Assembly: GCF_014385165.1 (NCBI RefSeq)
Contig: NZ_JACRTF010000001.1
Location: 4,092,001-4,156,000 of the forward strand
Direction of reading: 5' to 3'
DNA from: Jilunia laotingensis
GTDB taxonomy: Bacteria > Bacteroidota > Bacteroidia > Bacteroidales > Bacteroidaceae
DNA: 64,000 nt
Each line of letters begins with the position of its first letter. Position 1 is the stretch's first letter. Both the position numbers and the translations under genes were made by a program. Below are positions 25,375 through 34,810 of this stretch, one piece after another. The notes under the pieces are model-generated. The model did not search any database, was not told the origin of the DNA, and saw only the letters and a program-made list of their open reading frames with translations.

Positions 25375-27588
25375 CTATTTCAATATCACTTTTGATACGA
25401 ATGAATAGTATCCGCTTATAACTTTTACAATATAAAGTCCGGATGATACCCCTTCCAGCCGAATTGGAATTTCCTCCCCTGAACCAACGCCATTGATTTG
25501 CCTGTCATTGATTTGTCTCCCATTTATATCGAAAACGGATATCTTAGTATGATCAGACGGCTGAGTAAACAGCAGATTAAAACCATTACTATCATTGGAT
25601 AGGATAATCACAGGTTTTACTGTTTCGGACTCTATTCCTTCAGGATTCATTTTCAAACATTCCTTGACACCTTCCCAGGCATTGAGCTTGCCATATCCCC
25701 ACGTGTTGCTTCCGTCCTCCGGCAACCGGCCGGTAAAAGAATCTTGAATCGAAGTCTTTTTCAAGATACTTTTGACGTCTTCCGGAGTCAGATTATTATT
25801 TGCCTGTAGCCAAGTAGCCACAGCACCCGCTACACAAGGAGTAGCCATGGAAGTGCCCTGTTTCGCTGCATAGTAACACTCTCGACCGTTCCATTCTTTC
25901 TTATACAAAATAGTTTCAGACCTTAAATGATCGTAATAACTTGAAATAGAAGAAACAACCATTGAACCGGGTGCAGTCACTTCTGGTTTTATTCTACCAT
26001 CCGGAGTTGGACCTAATGAAGAAAAAGAAGCAATATCCCCTTTTATTTCCCCTGAATTATGATTCTTACCCTTCATATCGGTATAACTATTCCTAGTGAC
26101 ATAAGCCCCAACAGTCACAATCCTTTTCCCACTGCCAATCTCAGTAATAGAGTTTTTTCCATCTCCACTCGTATATCCATTGATACCAAGATTTGTAAAA
26201 GTCATACCATTCTCGTCATCAACCCAAGCATGTACAGTTCCCGAGGTAATGGGGCGAATGGTAAATCCAATATAATTCCCTCCTATCAATAGATGAAAGT
26301 TTTGCGAAATAGTTACATGCGGCTTACCATTCAGCGGACTTATTTCGGAAACGATGGACACTTCACCTTCAAATCCTTCTTTATATCTATCCGTAAACGA
26401 ATAAATCTTTTCATTCCCTGCTTCCAAAGACGCATCTATTCTATCAAAATAGGTTCGAACCTTTTTATCAACAATATTGTATGAGAATAATTGGATAGTA
26501 TATTTCATTCCTCTTTCGCCCCAAATTTCGACAAAACCTTCCGTAGCAATCGAAAATTTCGTGAAAGAACTCAATGAATCATTCGATTCAGAAGAAAAAG
26601 TCTTAGATATATGGTTCGGTAAATCGCCTTCATTACTTGCAGCAGCAACAACTATCCGACCTTCCCCCTGCATGCTATCAGTAAGTTTGTCAAAAGTTGA
26701 GGTTCCATCACGAGGTCCAAACCATGCTCCTAAACTTAGATTTACAACGCAAGGTTTATTTACCGAAGTAGCATAATCAAAGATATATTTGATTCCATCA
26801 CAAATACTTATATTATCCCATCCATCAAATTCTCCATTATAACCCACAAAAGCCAAATCCGCATCACCAGCTATTCCATAAAATACATTATCAATCGTAT
26901 CTGCACCTGCAGCAATTCCAGCAACATGCGTACCATGGCATTCGGAATCCGTATCATATTCAGCATTGAGGATATCATCTTCGGTAGTAAATTCCGTGCC
27001 ATAATGAAAACCTTCCGGAGAAGTTCCTGTGGAATTCTGCTGGTCCCATACCCTTTTAACTCTCAATTCAGTTTTATCATAATTATAGAAATTAGGATTC
27101 CCGTATTCAAGGCCCATATCGACCACTCCCACAATCACTCCTGTCCCAAGAAACGGGTGAGGTAAATCTATCCCCTGTCTTACATCGTCCGCCTGAATAG
27201 CAACACGGGCATTGTCCATTAAGTCATGTACAGGAGTTCCGACTTCTATATAAGTAACATAATCGAGGGCAGCAATACTTTCAATTTCATTGACCGGAAC
27301 ACTCGCTGTGATTACACCCGTAAACTTAGAATTCACTTTCACTCCAAGTTCCTCTAACGCAGGATAAGCTTTATCTGCATCCGATAAATGAATAAAAGCA
27401 TTGACATATCTTTCATTTCCCAGCATACGAACAGCAAAACGTTTATCGATCCTCTTCGAATAATTTTCCGACAGCGTATCGTGCTTCAATGACATTAACA
27501 ACAAGGAGGTGTTTGTGGACATTTTAGACTGAGAGTATCCAACAATACTAAATGTGATAAATAAAATAAGGAGCCATACACTTTTCAT
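25375..27588 (-). CDS. S8 family serine peptidase with C-terminal sorting-like tail (copy 3 of 3)
   Basis: 737 residues from the ATG at 27588 (MKSVWLLILFITFSIVG). A frame reaching 27690 would start inside the -7 box at 27690-27697 and place 34 non-signal residues first, so it was rejected. Triad motifs: GVVDMGLEYG, CHGTHVAGIAAG and KQGTSMATPCVAG; the oxyanion segment reads AAASNEG, with Ser in place of the usual Gly before Asn. The tail is nearly identical to those of copies 1 and 2 up to IVKV, and its last residues (ISGYYSFVSKVILK) differ. It is the promoter-proximal gene of the triplet. Confidence 0.93.
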   Translation of the reverse strand: MKSVWLLILFITFSIVGYSQSKMSTNTSLLLMSLKHDTLSENYSKRIDKRFAVRMLGNERYVNAFIHLSDADKAYPALEELGVKVNSKFTGVITASVPVNEIESIAALDYVTYIEVGTPVHDLMDNARVAIQADDVRQGIDLPHPFLGTGVIVGVVDMGLEYGNPNFYNYDKTELRVKRVWDQQNSTGTSPEGFHYGTEFTTEDDILNAEYDTDSECHGTHVAGIAAGADTIDNVFYGIAGDADLAFVGYNGEFDGWDNISICDGIKYIFDYATSVNKPCVVNLSLGAWFGPRDGTSTFDKLTDSMQGEGRIVVAAASNEGDLPNHISKTFSSESNDSLSSFTKFSIATEGFVEIWGERGMKYTIQLFSYNIVDKKVRTYFDRIDASLEAGNEKIYSFTDRYKEGFEGEVSIVSEISPLNGKPHVTISQNFHLLIGGNYIGFTIRPITSGTVHAWVDDENGMTFTNLGINGYTSGDGKNSITEIGSGKRIVTVGAYVTRNSYTDMKGKNHNSGEIKGDIASFSSLGPTPDGRIKPEVTAPGSMVVSSISSYYDHLRSETILYKKEWNGRECYYAAKQGTSMATPCVAGAVATWLQANNNLTPEDVKSILKKTSIQDSFTGRLPEDGSNTWGYGKLNAWEGVKECLKMNPEGIESETVKPVIILSNDSNGFNLLFTQPSDHTKISVFDINGRQINDRQINGVGSGEEIPIRLEGVSSGLYIVKVISGYYSFVSKVILK

Positions 27589-27689
27589 AATATAGATTTT
27601 AAATATTAGGAGGCAGCCTTTACATGTATGTGATTCCAGGTTATAAACTAAAGAAGAAAGACATAATCTAAAGTGAGATGTTATCTGCA

Positions 27690-27697
27690 CAAAGATA
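27690..27697 (-). promoter_or_regulatory. -7 box ahead of the S8 peptidase triplet
   Basis: On the minus strand it reads TATCTTTG, giving a leader of about 95 bases to the ATG at 27588. A second full -7 match (TATATTTG) lies at 27791-27798. Neither has a good -33 at 19-21 bases. Confidence 0.5.
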
Positions 27698-27811
27698 TGT
27701 ATTTTTATTCAACAAGCATCGTTATTTTGTTAAATATCAGAGAGATTTACCGAAAAATGCAGGAACTTGAGATTTGTAAGAGGCAGAGAGCAAATATACG
27801 ATCGGTTAACC

Positions 27812-27840
27812 ACAAAAAAAGGCATATTCACATATGCCTT
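27812..27840 (-). terminator. Intrinsic terminator of the hydrolase/DUF2089/membrane protein operon
   Basis: Nine-base arms (27832-27840 and 27819-27827) around a TCAC/GTGA loop. On the minus strand the hairpin is followed by a run of T (27812-27820 region). It lies 75 bases after the stop of the gene at 27915. Confidence 0.82.
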
Positions 27841-27914
27841 GAAAGGGAATATAATTCCTGAACTTCACTCTCATCCCTTTGCCATCATGTTATGACGGAT
27901 ATTGAAATTTGTAA

Positions 27915-28502
27915 TTAATAAAGCTGTCCTATCAGCCACCTGCAAATGATATCGCCACCAATGATACCTACAAAACCAACAATCCACAAACCTGCCTTTT
28001 TCAAATTACAGGATACTTTCAATGCCAGAACCATCCAGATAAGAGTAATTATCAGAAAAGGCAAACAGACCATTGACAACAGAATTGCAATATGAAAATC
28101 AGGAGTCGAAAGAAGTTGCGCAGGAGCAGTTTCCGGTGTAATTTGCTCCAACACCCGCATAGGAGGCAAACAATATATAAGATTCATAACAATCATCGGT
28201 ATCTGTGCAAAAAGGACAGTCCCCAACACATCCACCAAGCGGATTTTAGAATGAGAGAAGATTATTCCACCCAAATAAAACAACATCGATGGGACCAACC
28301 ATACAATCAGATGTTCTGTAAGATAGCACCACCAAGCCGGATTGGGTGCAGGGCCGAAATGAAGTAATCCATGATAATGGTAACCAGATGCCCAACTCAA
28401 CAACGTGGATGCCATCAAACCTAATGCTCCCCATGTCAGTGCTTTCATTCCGGCAATACGTATAAACGGATTAAGTATTACATTTAAAGTTTGTTTCTTC
28501 AT
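27915..28502 (-). CDS. Yip1-like multi-pass membrane protein of unknown function
   Basis: 195 residues with about five hydrophobic helices (near 20-40, 62-85, 93-115, 133-160 and 170-190). The pattern and the opening NPFIRIAG resemble Yip1-domain proteins, but the similarity is weak. It starts within the stop codon of the small zinc-ribbon protein gene (ATGA overlap at 28499-28502), so the two are translationally coupled. Such an HTH plus membrane protein arrangement suggests a membrane-linked regulatory pair; this is inference. Confidence 0.7.
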   Translation of the reverse strand: MKKQTLNVILNPFIRIAGMKALTWGALGLMASTLLSWASGYHYHGLLHFGPAPNPAWWCYLTEHLIVWLVPSMLFYLGGIIFSHSKIRLVDVLGTVLFAQIPMIVMNLIYCLPPMRVLEQITPETAPAQLLSTPDFHIAILLSMVCLPFLIITLIWMVLALKVSCNLKKAGLWIVGFVGIIGGDIICRWLIGQLY

Positions 28503-28786
28503 TGTTTCTCTATCTTTATAAGTTTTTCAATTAAATCGTCAAGCATATTGCGCATGGTGGGATAACTGACTCCTATGTTTTTAGCCATATCCTTCAAACT
28601 CCCACTCGACTTAACAAAGTCAATAATAAACTGCTGTTCTTTTTCCGACAAACGGGCAAGCAGAGGTAATTCAAAACTACCACATACTTCCGTCCCGCAT
28701 TGTCCACAAAACAAGCGGCTCACCCTCAATAGAGATTCGCAAGCGGGACATTGTAAAGGTAAACGTTTTTTTATTTCATTCGCCAT
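28499..28786 (-). CDS. DUF2089-like zinc-ribbon/HTH protein
   Basis: 95 residues. A zinc ribbon is visible at the N-terminus (CPACESLLRVSRLFCGQCG, two CxxC pairs). A helix-turn-helix follows: LSEKEQQFIIDFVKSSGSLKDMAKNIGVSYPTMRNMLDDLIEKL. This is the layout of DUF2089 proteins, which are thought to be DNA-binding regulators. It lies 10 bases after the hydrolase gene and overlaps the membrane protein gene that follows. Confidence 0.82.
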   Translation of the reverse strand: MANEIKKRLPLQCPACESLLRVSRLFCGQCGTEVCGSFELPLLARLSEKEQQFIIDFVKSSGSLKDMAKNIGVSYPTMRNMLDDLIEKLIKIEKQ

Positions 28787-28796
28787 AATTATTCTA

Positions 28797-29765
28797 TTAA
28801 CGGTGGCCCTTCACGAAGGTTGTTAAAGTAGACATCAATTTTGCATTCACCGGCAATGCAGGATCGCCATATGTAACCATCTGCTTCTGCATATCCATCG
28901 TATCACAATCTTTTAAAACATGGTTCATTGTGTTGATCAAGAGTAACTCTGCATCCGGCCTTGCTTTTTTCAGCAATTCGGCATCATTTACGGATACTTG
29001 AATATCTTTTTCCCCCTGGATAATAAGCACAGGCATTTTCAGAGAAGCAATCACCTCTTGCGGATTATATTTATACCAGGAAATCAAGTAAGGCTGAACG
29101 GAAGGACGAAACAACGCCTGCATATATGCCGATATATCACCCACTTGTCTACCTGCTCTAAGCGATGCATTGATAGAAGCGACCTCCTTCTTTATCATAT
29201 CCGGCTGTGAAGAGACCTGTTCTTCCAAAATTTCATAGGCCGGACGACCGGCTCCTGCCAATGAAACAAACCCTTTCACCTTAGGACGACTTTGACAAGC
29301 CAGCATACCGATCAGAGATCCTTCGCTATGTCCTGCCACCGAGATGCCTGAAAAACGCTGATCTCGAGCAAGGTAATCAATCCAAGCTATCACATCGTTG
29401 ACATAATCCTCAAAAACTAATTTGGATTCTTCCTTACCCGCTGCCGCACTGCTTGCTATTCCACGTTTATCAAAACGTAACGAAGCAATACCGTACCCTG
29501 CCAATCCTTCTGCCAAATATTTCAAAGAGTTATTTTTCCCTTTAATAACCGGTGAGTTTCCGTCCATATCAGTCGGCCCCGAACCGGCAATTAATATCAC
29601 TACCGGACACGACTTTTCACTATTGGGGATAAGCAACTTTCCATTAATAGATCCTTCTTTCGTAGTAAGGGTTACATCCTCTTCATTTGGTAAAGCCATC
29701 TGCGCATGGCAAATAAGCGAATAAAAAGAGAACAAAGTGATTAAAGCAAAACTGATACGTTTCAT
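28797..29765 (-). CDS. Exported alpha/beta hydrolase
   Basis: 322 residues with a signal peptide (MKRISFALITLFSFYSLICHA). The hydrolase fold shows the oxyanion region VILIAGSGPTDMDGNS, the nucleophile elbow VAGHSEGSLIG (Ser in GHSEG), an acid in IQGEKDIQV and the histidine in NTMNHVLK. It resembles dienelactone hydrolase/acyl esterase-type enzymes of Bacteroidota and would act in the periplasm; the substrate is unknown. It is the first gene of the operon with DUF2089 and the membrane protein, and has a complete promoter. Confidence 0.88.
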   Translation of the reverse strand: MKRISFALITLFSFYSLICHAQMALPNEEDVTLTTKEGSINGKLLIPNSEKSCPVVILIAGSGPTDMDGNSPVIKGKNNSLKYLAEGLAGYGIASLRFDKRGIASSAAAGKEESKLVFEDYVNDVIAWIDYLARDQRFSGISVAGHSEGSLIGMLACQSRPKVKGFVSLAGAGRPAYEILEEQVSSQPDMIKKEVASINASLRAGRQVGDISAYMQALFRPSVQPYLISWYKYNPQEVIASLKMPVLIIQGEKDIQVSVNDAELLKKARPDAELLLINTMNHVLKDCDTMDMQKQMVTYGDPALPVNAKLMSTLTTFVKGHR

Positions 29766-29799
29766 AACATTCGTATTTAAAGGTTTATTATTTTATTTG

Positions 29800-29830
29800 C
29801 AAATATAAAGATTATATTAAACAAAACAAA
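29800..29830 (-). promoter_or_regulatory. Complete Bacteroides promoter of the hydrolase operon
   Basis: On the minus strand: TTTG (29830-29827), 19 bases, TATATTTG (29807-29800). Both elements and the spacer match perfectly. Transcription would start near 29793, 28 bases before the ATG. Confidence 0.8.
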
Positions 29831-29949
29831 CAATATACTGAATATAATTAATACTTGGTTTAATTTTATTCAAAACATTTCCTGTTTCCTACTTAATATC
29901 CAGTTACAATGGCCACCTCAATTAACCAGTACAAAGCTTTCCTAACGAA

Positions 29950-30007
29950 ATACGGGTCATACAAACGACATAAACAGTTACTTTATTATCGTTTGAATGA
30001 CCCGTAT
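29950..30007 (-). terminator. Hairpin after the SusD-like gene
   Basis: 19-base arms (29989-30007 and 29950-29968) pair with one A/A mismatch around a 20-base loop. It lies 23 bases past the susD-like stop codon and is followed on the minus strand by TTTCGTT, so termination efficiency is uncertain. Confidence 0.65.
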
Positions 30008-30029
30008 GGTTCTCAGGTACTATGATCTA

Positions 30030-31358
30030 TTAATTCGCTAATTCCGGATTGGCAGCAACAGCATCTCTCGGAATTTGGAGCGTATAACGTGCATCATCTT
30101 GTTCAAGTATATAAGTCTCTCCTTTCAGGACTTTTTCAATACGCGGACGAGTAGTACGACGAAGGTCGAACCAACGATGCCCTTCGAAAGCTAGTTCACG
30201 TGTACGTTCATTCAGGATTTCCTGTATCAATGCTTCTTTGTTCATAGCATTGACTTCTGTCGCTTTAGTTACATATACTTCCGGTGTGTAACGTTTTTGC
30301 ATTAACTCTAACAGACGAGTACGAGCTTGTGGCAATTTATCCGATTGAGCTGCCGCTTCGGCTGCATTCAAGTACATCTCTCCAACGCGAAACGAACAAC
30401 GGAATTCATCTTTACCACCTTTTTGGCTAAAGCGATATCCATTCTTGTCGGGTTCCTTGAAATAAGCATCACGACGCAAATCACCTTCAGCATAAGACGA
30501 GAGAAGAACCTCGGATGCCACACCTGCCTGATTGTAATTGGAATTCATCCCACGTTCTAACGCAGTAATGTTCTCAACGGATTGATAATGATTAGGCAAT
30601 TTATAACTTTCCGCATTGAAGTCTTCTAAAGTATTCTTTTGGGCTAGTACGACTTCGGCCGCATCGTAGGCTTCTTTCCATTGCCCCATATACAAGAGTA
30701 CACGAGAGCGCATGGACAAAACAGACAAAGTTGTAAAACGGTATTTGAAGTTCTCCTCCCACGACTCCTTATTGATCAGCTTTTCTGCTTCATCGATATC
30801 TGCAATGACAGACTCATAGATCTGAGCGACTGTGCTGCGCTTCAGCAATTCATTGATATCACTGTCCAGTTTCAAAGGCACCGCTTTGGTATCCAAAGCT
30901 CCCGGCCGAGTGTAGGGTTGTCCATATAGATTTACCAACAGGAAATGCATGTAGGCACGGAGCAAATAGCATTCACCAATCAACTGGTTCACCTCTTCTT
31001 CACTACCCTCAGTAATATCATGCCGGTGTTCTATCGTATAATTAGCATTGAATATTGTCGAATAAAAATTCTTCCATTCAAATGCAACGGTTTGCCCGGG
31101 CGCACTAAAATCATCCCAACGTTCTATCTTCCCATAGCGGTCGAGTTCCCAACTGTCATCTTTTACAAACATTTCATCCGAACGAAAACTAACCACTCCC
31201 CGGGTATCAGGTACATATTTATAAGCCGAAGCCATCAAAGCTCTATACTCTGCCAGCGTAGTAGGAATTACTTTTCCTGTAGGCTTAATATCCAACATAT
31301 CGCAGGCAGTCAGCAAGAATACACTGCCTAGCAATAACATGACATATATTTTTTTCAT
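30030..31358 (-). CDS. SusD/RagB-like outer-membrane lipoprotein
   Basis: 442 residues from the ATG at 31358 (MKKIYVMLLLGSVFLLTAC), lipidated at Cys19; an ATG four codons upstream is also possible. SusD-type features are the N-terminal DMLDIKPTGKVIPTTLAEYRALM segment, helical TPR-like regions in the middle (for example QLIGECYLLRAYMHFLLVNLYG) and the C-terminal LNERTRELAFEGHRWFDLRRT motif. It lids the SusC channel and binds nutrient outside the cell. At about 440 residues it is shorter than many glycan SusDs and closer in size to RagB-type peptide binders. It follows the susC-like gene by 23 bases. Confidence 0.93.
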   Translation of the reverse strand: MKKIYVMLLLGSVFLLTACDMLDIKPTGKVIPTTLAEYRALMASAYKYVPDTRGVVSFRSDEMFVKDDSWELDRYGKIERWDDFSAPGQTVAFEWKNFYSTIFNANYTIEHRHDITEGSEEEVNQLIGECYLLRAYMHFLLVNLYGQPYTRPGALDTKAVPLKLDSDINELLKRSTVAQIYESVIADIDEAEKLINKESWEENFKYRFTTLSVLSMRSRVLLYMGQWKEAYDAAEVVLAQKNTLEDFNAESYKLPNHYQSVENITALERGMNSNYNQAGVASEVLLSSYAEGDLRRDAYFKEPDKNGYRFSQKGGKDEFRCSFRVGEMYLNAAEAAAQSDKLPQARTRLLELMQKRYTPEVYVTKATEVNAMNKEALIQEILNERTRELAFEGHRWFDLRRTTRPRIEKVLKGETYILEQDDARYTLQIPRDAVAANPELAN

Positions 31359-31381
31359 CGATTCTATCATACATTAATTCA

Positions 31382-34300
31382 TTAAAAATTCAAGTTCAGG
31401 CTCAAAGTAACAGATTTCGGAGCCGGAGTTGCATAAGGATTCCCCATCGTTTCGGGATCCAGATAATTCTTATAACTAGAGCCAAAGACAAACAAGTTAC
31501 GTCCTTCAACAGCAATAGTAGCAGTGGACATGCCCAATTTACGGCTGAAACCGGTAGGTAACGTATATCCCAAACGGAGGTTTTGCAAACGGACATAATT
31601 AAGATCCTTGATCCAAATATCCATATATCGATAAATCTCCGACTGGTTAGAATACCACATGTATTCATCCAATCGCTCATTCTGGCTCAAAAGTGCCGGC
31701 AGATTAGTATTAGTATTATCCGGTGTCCAGCGGTTCAGAATGTCACGATTCGTATTTCGTCCTTTATCAAAATCCACAATAGAATAGGTTGGTTGTGTAC
31801 GTACCTTTCCACCAAAATCGAAGCTAAAGTTGATTCCCAACTCAAAAGCCTTGTAAGTAAAGGTATTATTAAAACCACCGGTGTAAGGACAATCTGTTGT
31901 TCCTACATAAGTATATAAATCACGACGTTCCTTTGCGGTCAGGTCGGTTGCACCGAAACCCCACTCTTGCAATTTAAAGAATTCCATACCGGAAACGGCT
32001 TCTCCTTCTTTATTATAAAACATAGGATATCCCTGTTCGTCCAATCCTGCTGTTTTCAAAGCGAACAAAGCCCCTACCGGTCGCCCTTCGCGTCCGGGAT
32101 AAAGAGCATCTTCACGAAGCGCCTCCTTCAATACAGTATTGGCGTTGTAGGCAAAATTGAAATTGGTAGTCCACATAAAGTGCTTCGTATGAACATTACG
32201 CGTACTCAATCCTACTTCCACACCCTGATTCCGCATACTTGCCCAGTTGATTGTCATCATTTCAAATCCTGTTTCCAATGGCAACATCTGCATGCCAATC
32301 AAATCTACTCCTTTCCGATAATAATAGTCCACACTCAGGTTTATCGCCTGATTTAAAATAGCAAGATCGAATCCGGCATTGACAGAATGAGTCTTCTCCC
32401 AACGCAATTTATCATTCGGAGCCCCGGAGACATCAATCATATCTTCCGAACCACCGGGCAGAATATTCTCAATACGGTATGTACCCAGCAAGTAAGGTGA
32501 AGTGTTCTTATCGATATTTCCCTGCAAACCATAGGAAGCACGAAGTACCAAATTATCCACCCATTTGACTTTCTTCATAAAAGGTTCCTGAGAAATCCGC
32601 CACAATCCGCTGACAGAGTAGAGAGGCAAATAACGGTATTTCTTATCCACTCCGAATAGGTCGGAACCGTCAAAACGAATACTTCCTCCCAGCGTATAAC
32701 GATTTAAGAGTGAATATGAAAGTGTAGAGAAAGCTGAGACATAAGCATTCTCCTGATTCGTCTTTTTATGTAAATCGAAGGCCCTGCTCTCCTCAGGGAA
32801 AATGATGGGTTTCGTAGTCAATGTCTTCCGGTCGAAACCATAACCTGCACTGTATAATGTTTCATACCACGTCTTACGAATCTCCGTACCTGCCATCACC
32901 TCAAATTCATGGATGTCATTATACGTATCGCGATATTCTCCCATTGCTTTCCAGGTGATCTGAGAGTTAGAGTTCTCATTTGCTTTATGAAATCCTCCCT
33001 CCGGCAGATAAGTTACCCCATTGTGCCGATTATTCTTTTTCTCCAAACGCATTACATAGGATTCTCCATCGGCTATTTTTTCGATAGACGTTTTATCGAG
33101 TTGCAGTCCGAGTTGGGTGGTGATTTTAAAACGATCATCGAAACGGAGTTCTGCATCGATGATGGAAGACAAACCATTAATGGTTGTCTGATTGGTGGTG
33201 TTATTCCGTTCTTCGAAAGGATTGAAACCGAAATCCATGTCCACGTCATTTTCGATATCGAGGTCATAATTATATTTCCCGTTCGAATCGTATGGAGTGA
33301 AATATGGATTGGCCAAGCGCGAATAAAACATAGGATTGGTCAAACCATCCGTATCCGGCAGATAACTGGAATTCTTACGACGGTTGGCAAACAGCGATGC
33401 ACCTACTTTCAGCATTTTATTGACTTGGAAACTGGTTTTCATCACCATATTCAAACGTTCCGAAGACACAGAAGGTATGTTACCATTCTCTTTCATATAT
33501 CCTAATGAAGTATAATAAGTAGCCTTTTCACCACCACCGGAGAGTGACAGGTTATATTCTTGCGTAAAAGCATCACGGAACAGAATATCACTCCAATCCG
33601 TATGAGTCGCCTTCAGGCGGTTGATAGCACTTTGGGCATCTGACGACAAAGCGTTCCATCCTCCGTCTTTAAACTGACTCAGCTCTCCCAAACCGGAAAT
33701 AATACGATAGACTTCACCCTTTTCTTCTCTGTAAGGATAACCAGATTGCAACAAGTCAAGTTCCAATCCGACTTTTTCCTCCGAGTTCAAAAGATTCAGA
33801 CGATCCATGTTCAACTTAGGAGAATAGGTCAGCTTAGTAGAAAAATTAACTACAGGCTTACCCATTTTTCCTTTTTTGGTAGTGATCACGATCACACCAT
33901 TTGCAGCACGGGCACCGTATATTGCCGTTGCAGCCGCATCCTTCAAAACAGTAATATTGTCTATATCAGAAGGGTTTAGGCCGGCAATCGCAGTCTGTCC
34001 GATATTATCGACATCTTTCAATACGTCCATATTCGGAATATTCGTACCTTCCAAAGGTATGCCATCCAAAACCCACAACGGGTCTTGAGTACCGTTCAAA
34101 GAGGCTGTACCACGAATACGAATCTTCGCAGGCGCGCCCGGAGTACCATTAACGTTGCTTACCGAAAGCCCCGCTATTTGCCCGGCCAAAGCCTGATCGA
34201 TACTTTTAGCCGCACCTACCATCTGATCGGATATATCAATCTTCGACACAGCCGCTGTCAGTTTACGGCGCTCAACCGTCTGATATCCCGTCACCACTAC

Positions 34301-34648
34301 CGCATCGAGCATGTGTGCAGAAGGATTAAGAGTGATTTCATATTGATTTTTGCCCGGTACGAGCTTTACTTCAAGTGCATCAAAACCGACATAACTACAG
34401 TAAAAGCGTGTAATGCCATCGGGAATGGAGATGGAGAACTTACCGTCAATATCAGTGATGACGCCAATCGTCGTCTGAGAATTTCCGGCTTTCTTCAGGT
34501 CATCAGCCGTCACGTAGACAGAAGCTCCGATAAGAGGCTGATCATCCTCGGAAGAGATAACTACCCCCTGCACTTGCCGGTTAGCGGCAAATACGGTAGA
34601 GAGCATTCCCACGAGGAAAAGGATTACCATAAATAAATGTCTTTTCAT
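31382..34648 (-). CDS. SusC/RagA-like TonB-dependent outer-membrane transporter
   Basis: 1088 residues. A signal peptide is followed by a carboxypeptidase-regulatory-like domain (about 25-108: VQGVVISSEDDQPLIGASVYV), the SusC-type TonB box/linker with AVVVTGYQTVERRKLTAAVSKI, a plug domain (about 115-260: IRIRGTASLNG, then DPLWVLDGIP) and a 22-strand barrel to the end (VTLSLNLNF). It imports large substrates captured by the SusD-like lipoprotein, using TonB energy. No glycoside hydrolase, sulfatase, FecR/anti-sigma or hybrid sensor gene is next to it. The upstream neighbour is a metalloprotease, which points to peptides rather than glycans as substrate. Confidence 0.95.
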   Translation of the reverse strand: MKRHLFMVILFLVGMLSTVFAANRQVQGVVISSEDDQPLIGASVYVTADDLKKAGNSQTTIGVITDIDGKFSISIPDGITRFYCSYVGFDALEVKLVPGKNQYEITLNPSAHMLDAVVVTGYQTVERRKLTAAVSKIDISDQMVGAAKSIDQALAGQIAGLSVSNVNGTPGAPAKIRIRGTASLNGTQDPLWVLDGIPLEGTNIPNMDVLKDVDNIGQTAIAGLNPSDIDNITVLKDAAATAIYGARAANGVIVITTKKGKMGKPVVNFSTKLTYSPKLNMDRLNLLNSEEKVGLELDLLQSGYPYREEKGEVYRIISGLGELSQFKDGGWNALSSDAQSAINRLKATHTDWSDILFRDAFTQEYNLSLSGGGEKATYYTSLGYMKENGNIPSVSSERLNMVMKTSFQVNKMLKVGASLFANRRKNSSYLPDTDGLTNPMFYSRLANPYFTPYDSNGKYNYDLDIENDVDMDFGFNPFEERNNTTNQTTINGLSSIIDAELRFDDRFKITTQLGLQLDKTSIEKIADGESYVMRLEKKNNRHNGVTYLPEGGFHKANENSNSQITWKAMGEYRDTYNDIHEFEVMAGTEIRKTWYETLYSAGYGFDRKTLTTKPIIFPEESRAFDLHKKTNQENAYVSAFSTLSYSLLNRYTLGGSIRFDGSDLFGVDKKYRYLPLYSVSGLWRISQEPFMKKVKWVDNLVLRASYGLQGNIDKNTSPYLLGTYRIENILPGGSEDMIDVSGAPNDKLRWEKTHSVNAGFDLAILNQAINLSVDYYYRKGVDLIGMQMLPLETGFEMMTINWASMRNQGVEVGLSTRNVHTKHFMWTTNFNFAYNANTVLKEALREDALYPGREGRPVGALFALKTAGLDEQGYPMFYNKEGEAVSGMEFFKLQEWGFGATDLTAKERRDLYTYVGTTDCPYTGGFNNTFTYKAFELGINFSFDFGGKVRTQPTYSIVDFDKGRNTNRDILNRWTPDNTNTNLPALLSQNERLDEYMWYSNQSEIYRYMDIWIKDLNYVRLQNLRLGYTLPTGFSRKLGMSTATIAVEGRNLFVFGSSYKNYLDPETMGNPYATPAPKSVTLSLNLNF

Positions 34649-34695
34649 TCGTTACAACATATAAAATTAATAGTGATACATTATTATAATTCTTC

Positions 34696-34771
34696 TTTAG
34701 ACACAGATATCACCGATCGCACGGCTTCTCGATCTGTCAAAGCCGTGTAATCTGCGTGACTCGTGTCTAAA
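34696..34771. repeat. Structured intergenic hairpin element
   Basis: Outer arms TTTAGACAC (34696-34704) and GTGTCTAAA (34763-34771) enclose an inner stem CACGGCTT / AAGCCGTG and a CAGAT/ATCTG pair. It fills most of the 162-base gap between the metalloprotease and the susC-like gene. It could act as a terminator or attenuator inside the transcript, or be a copy of a dispersed hairpin repeat. Confidence 0.65.
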
Positions 34772-34810
34772 AAGATTATACTTTATAATAGGATTAAGTT
34801 TGGATATATT

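Noticed and set aside
27589..27690. Longer N-terminus for S8 peptidase copy 3
   Set aside because: It would start within a -7 promoter box and put non-signal residues before a perfect signal peptide.
27673..27861. 62-residue plus-strand open frame
   Set aside because: It overlaps minus-strand promoter boxes and a terminator, and its composition does not look like a protein.
30030..34648. Polysaccharide utilisation locus
   Set aside because: SusC and SusD are present but no carbohydrate-active enzyme or glycan sensor is next to them.
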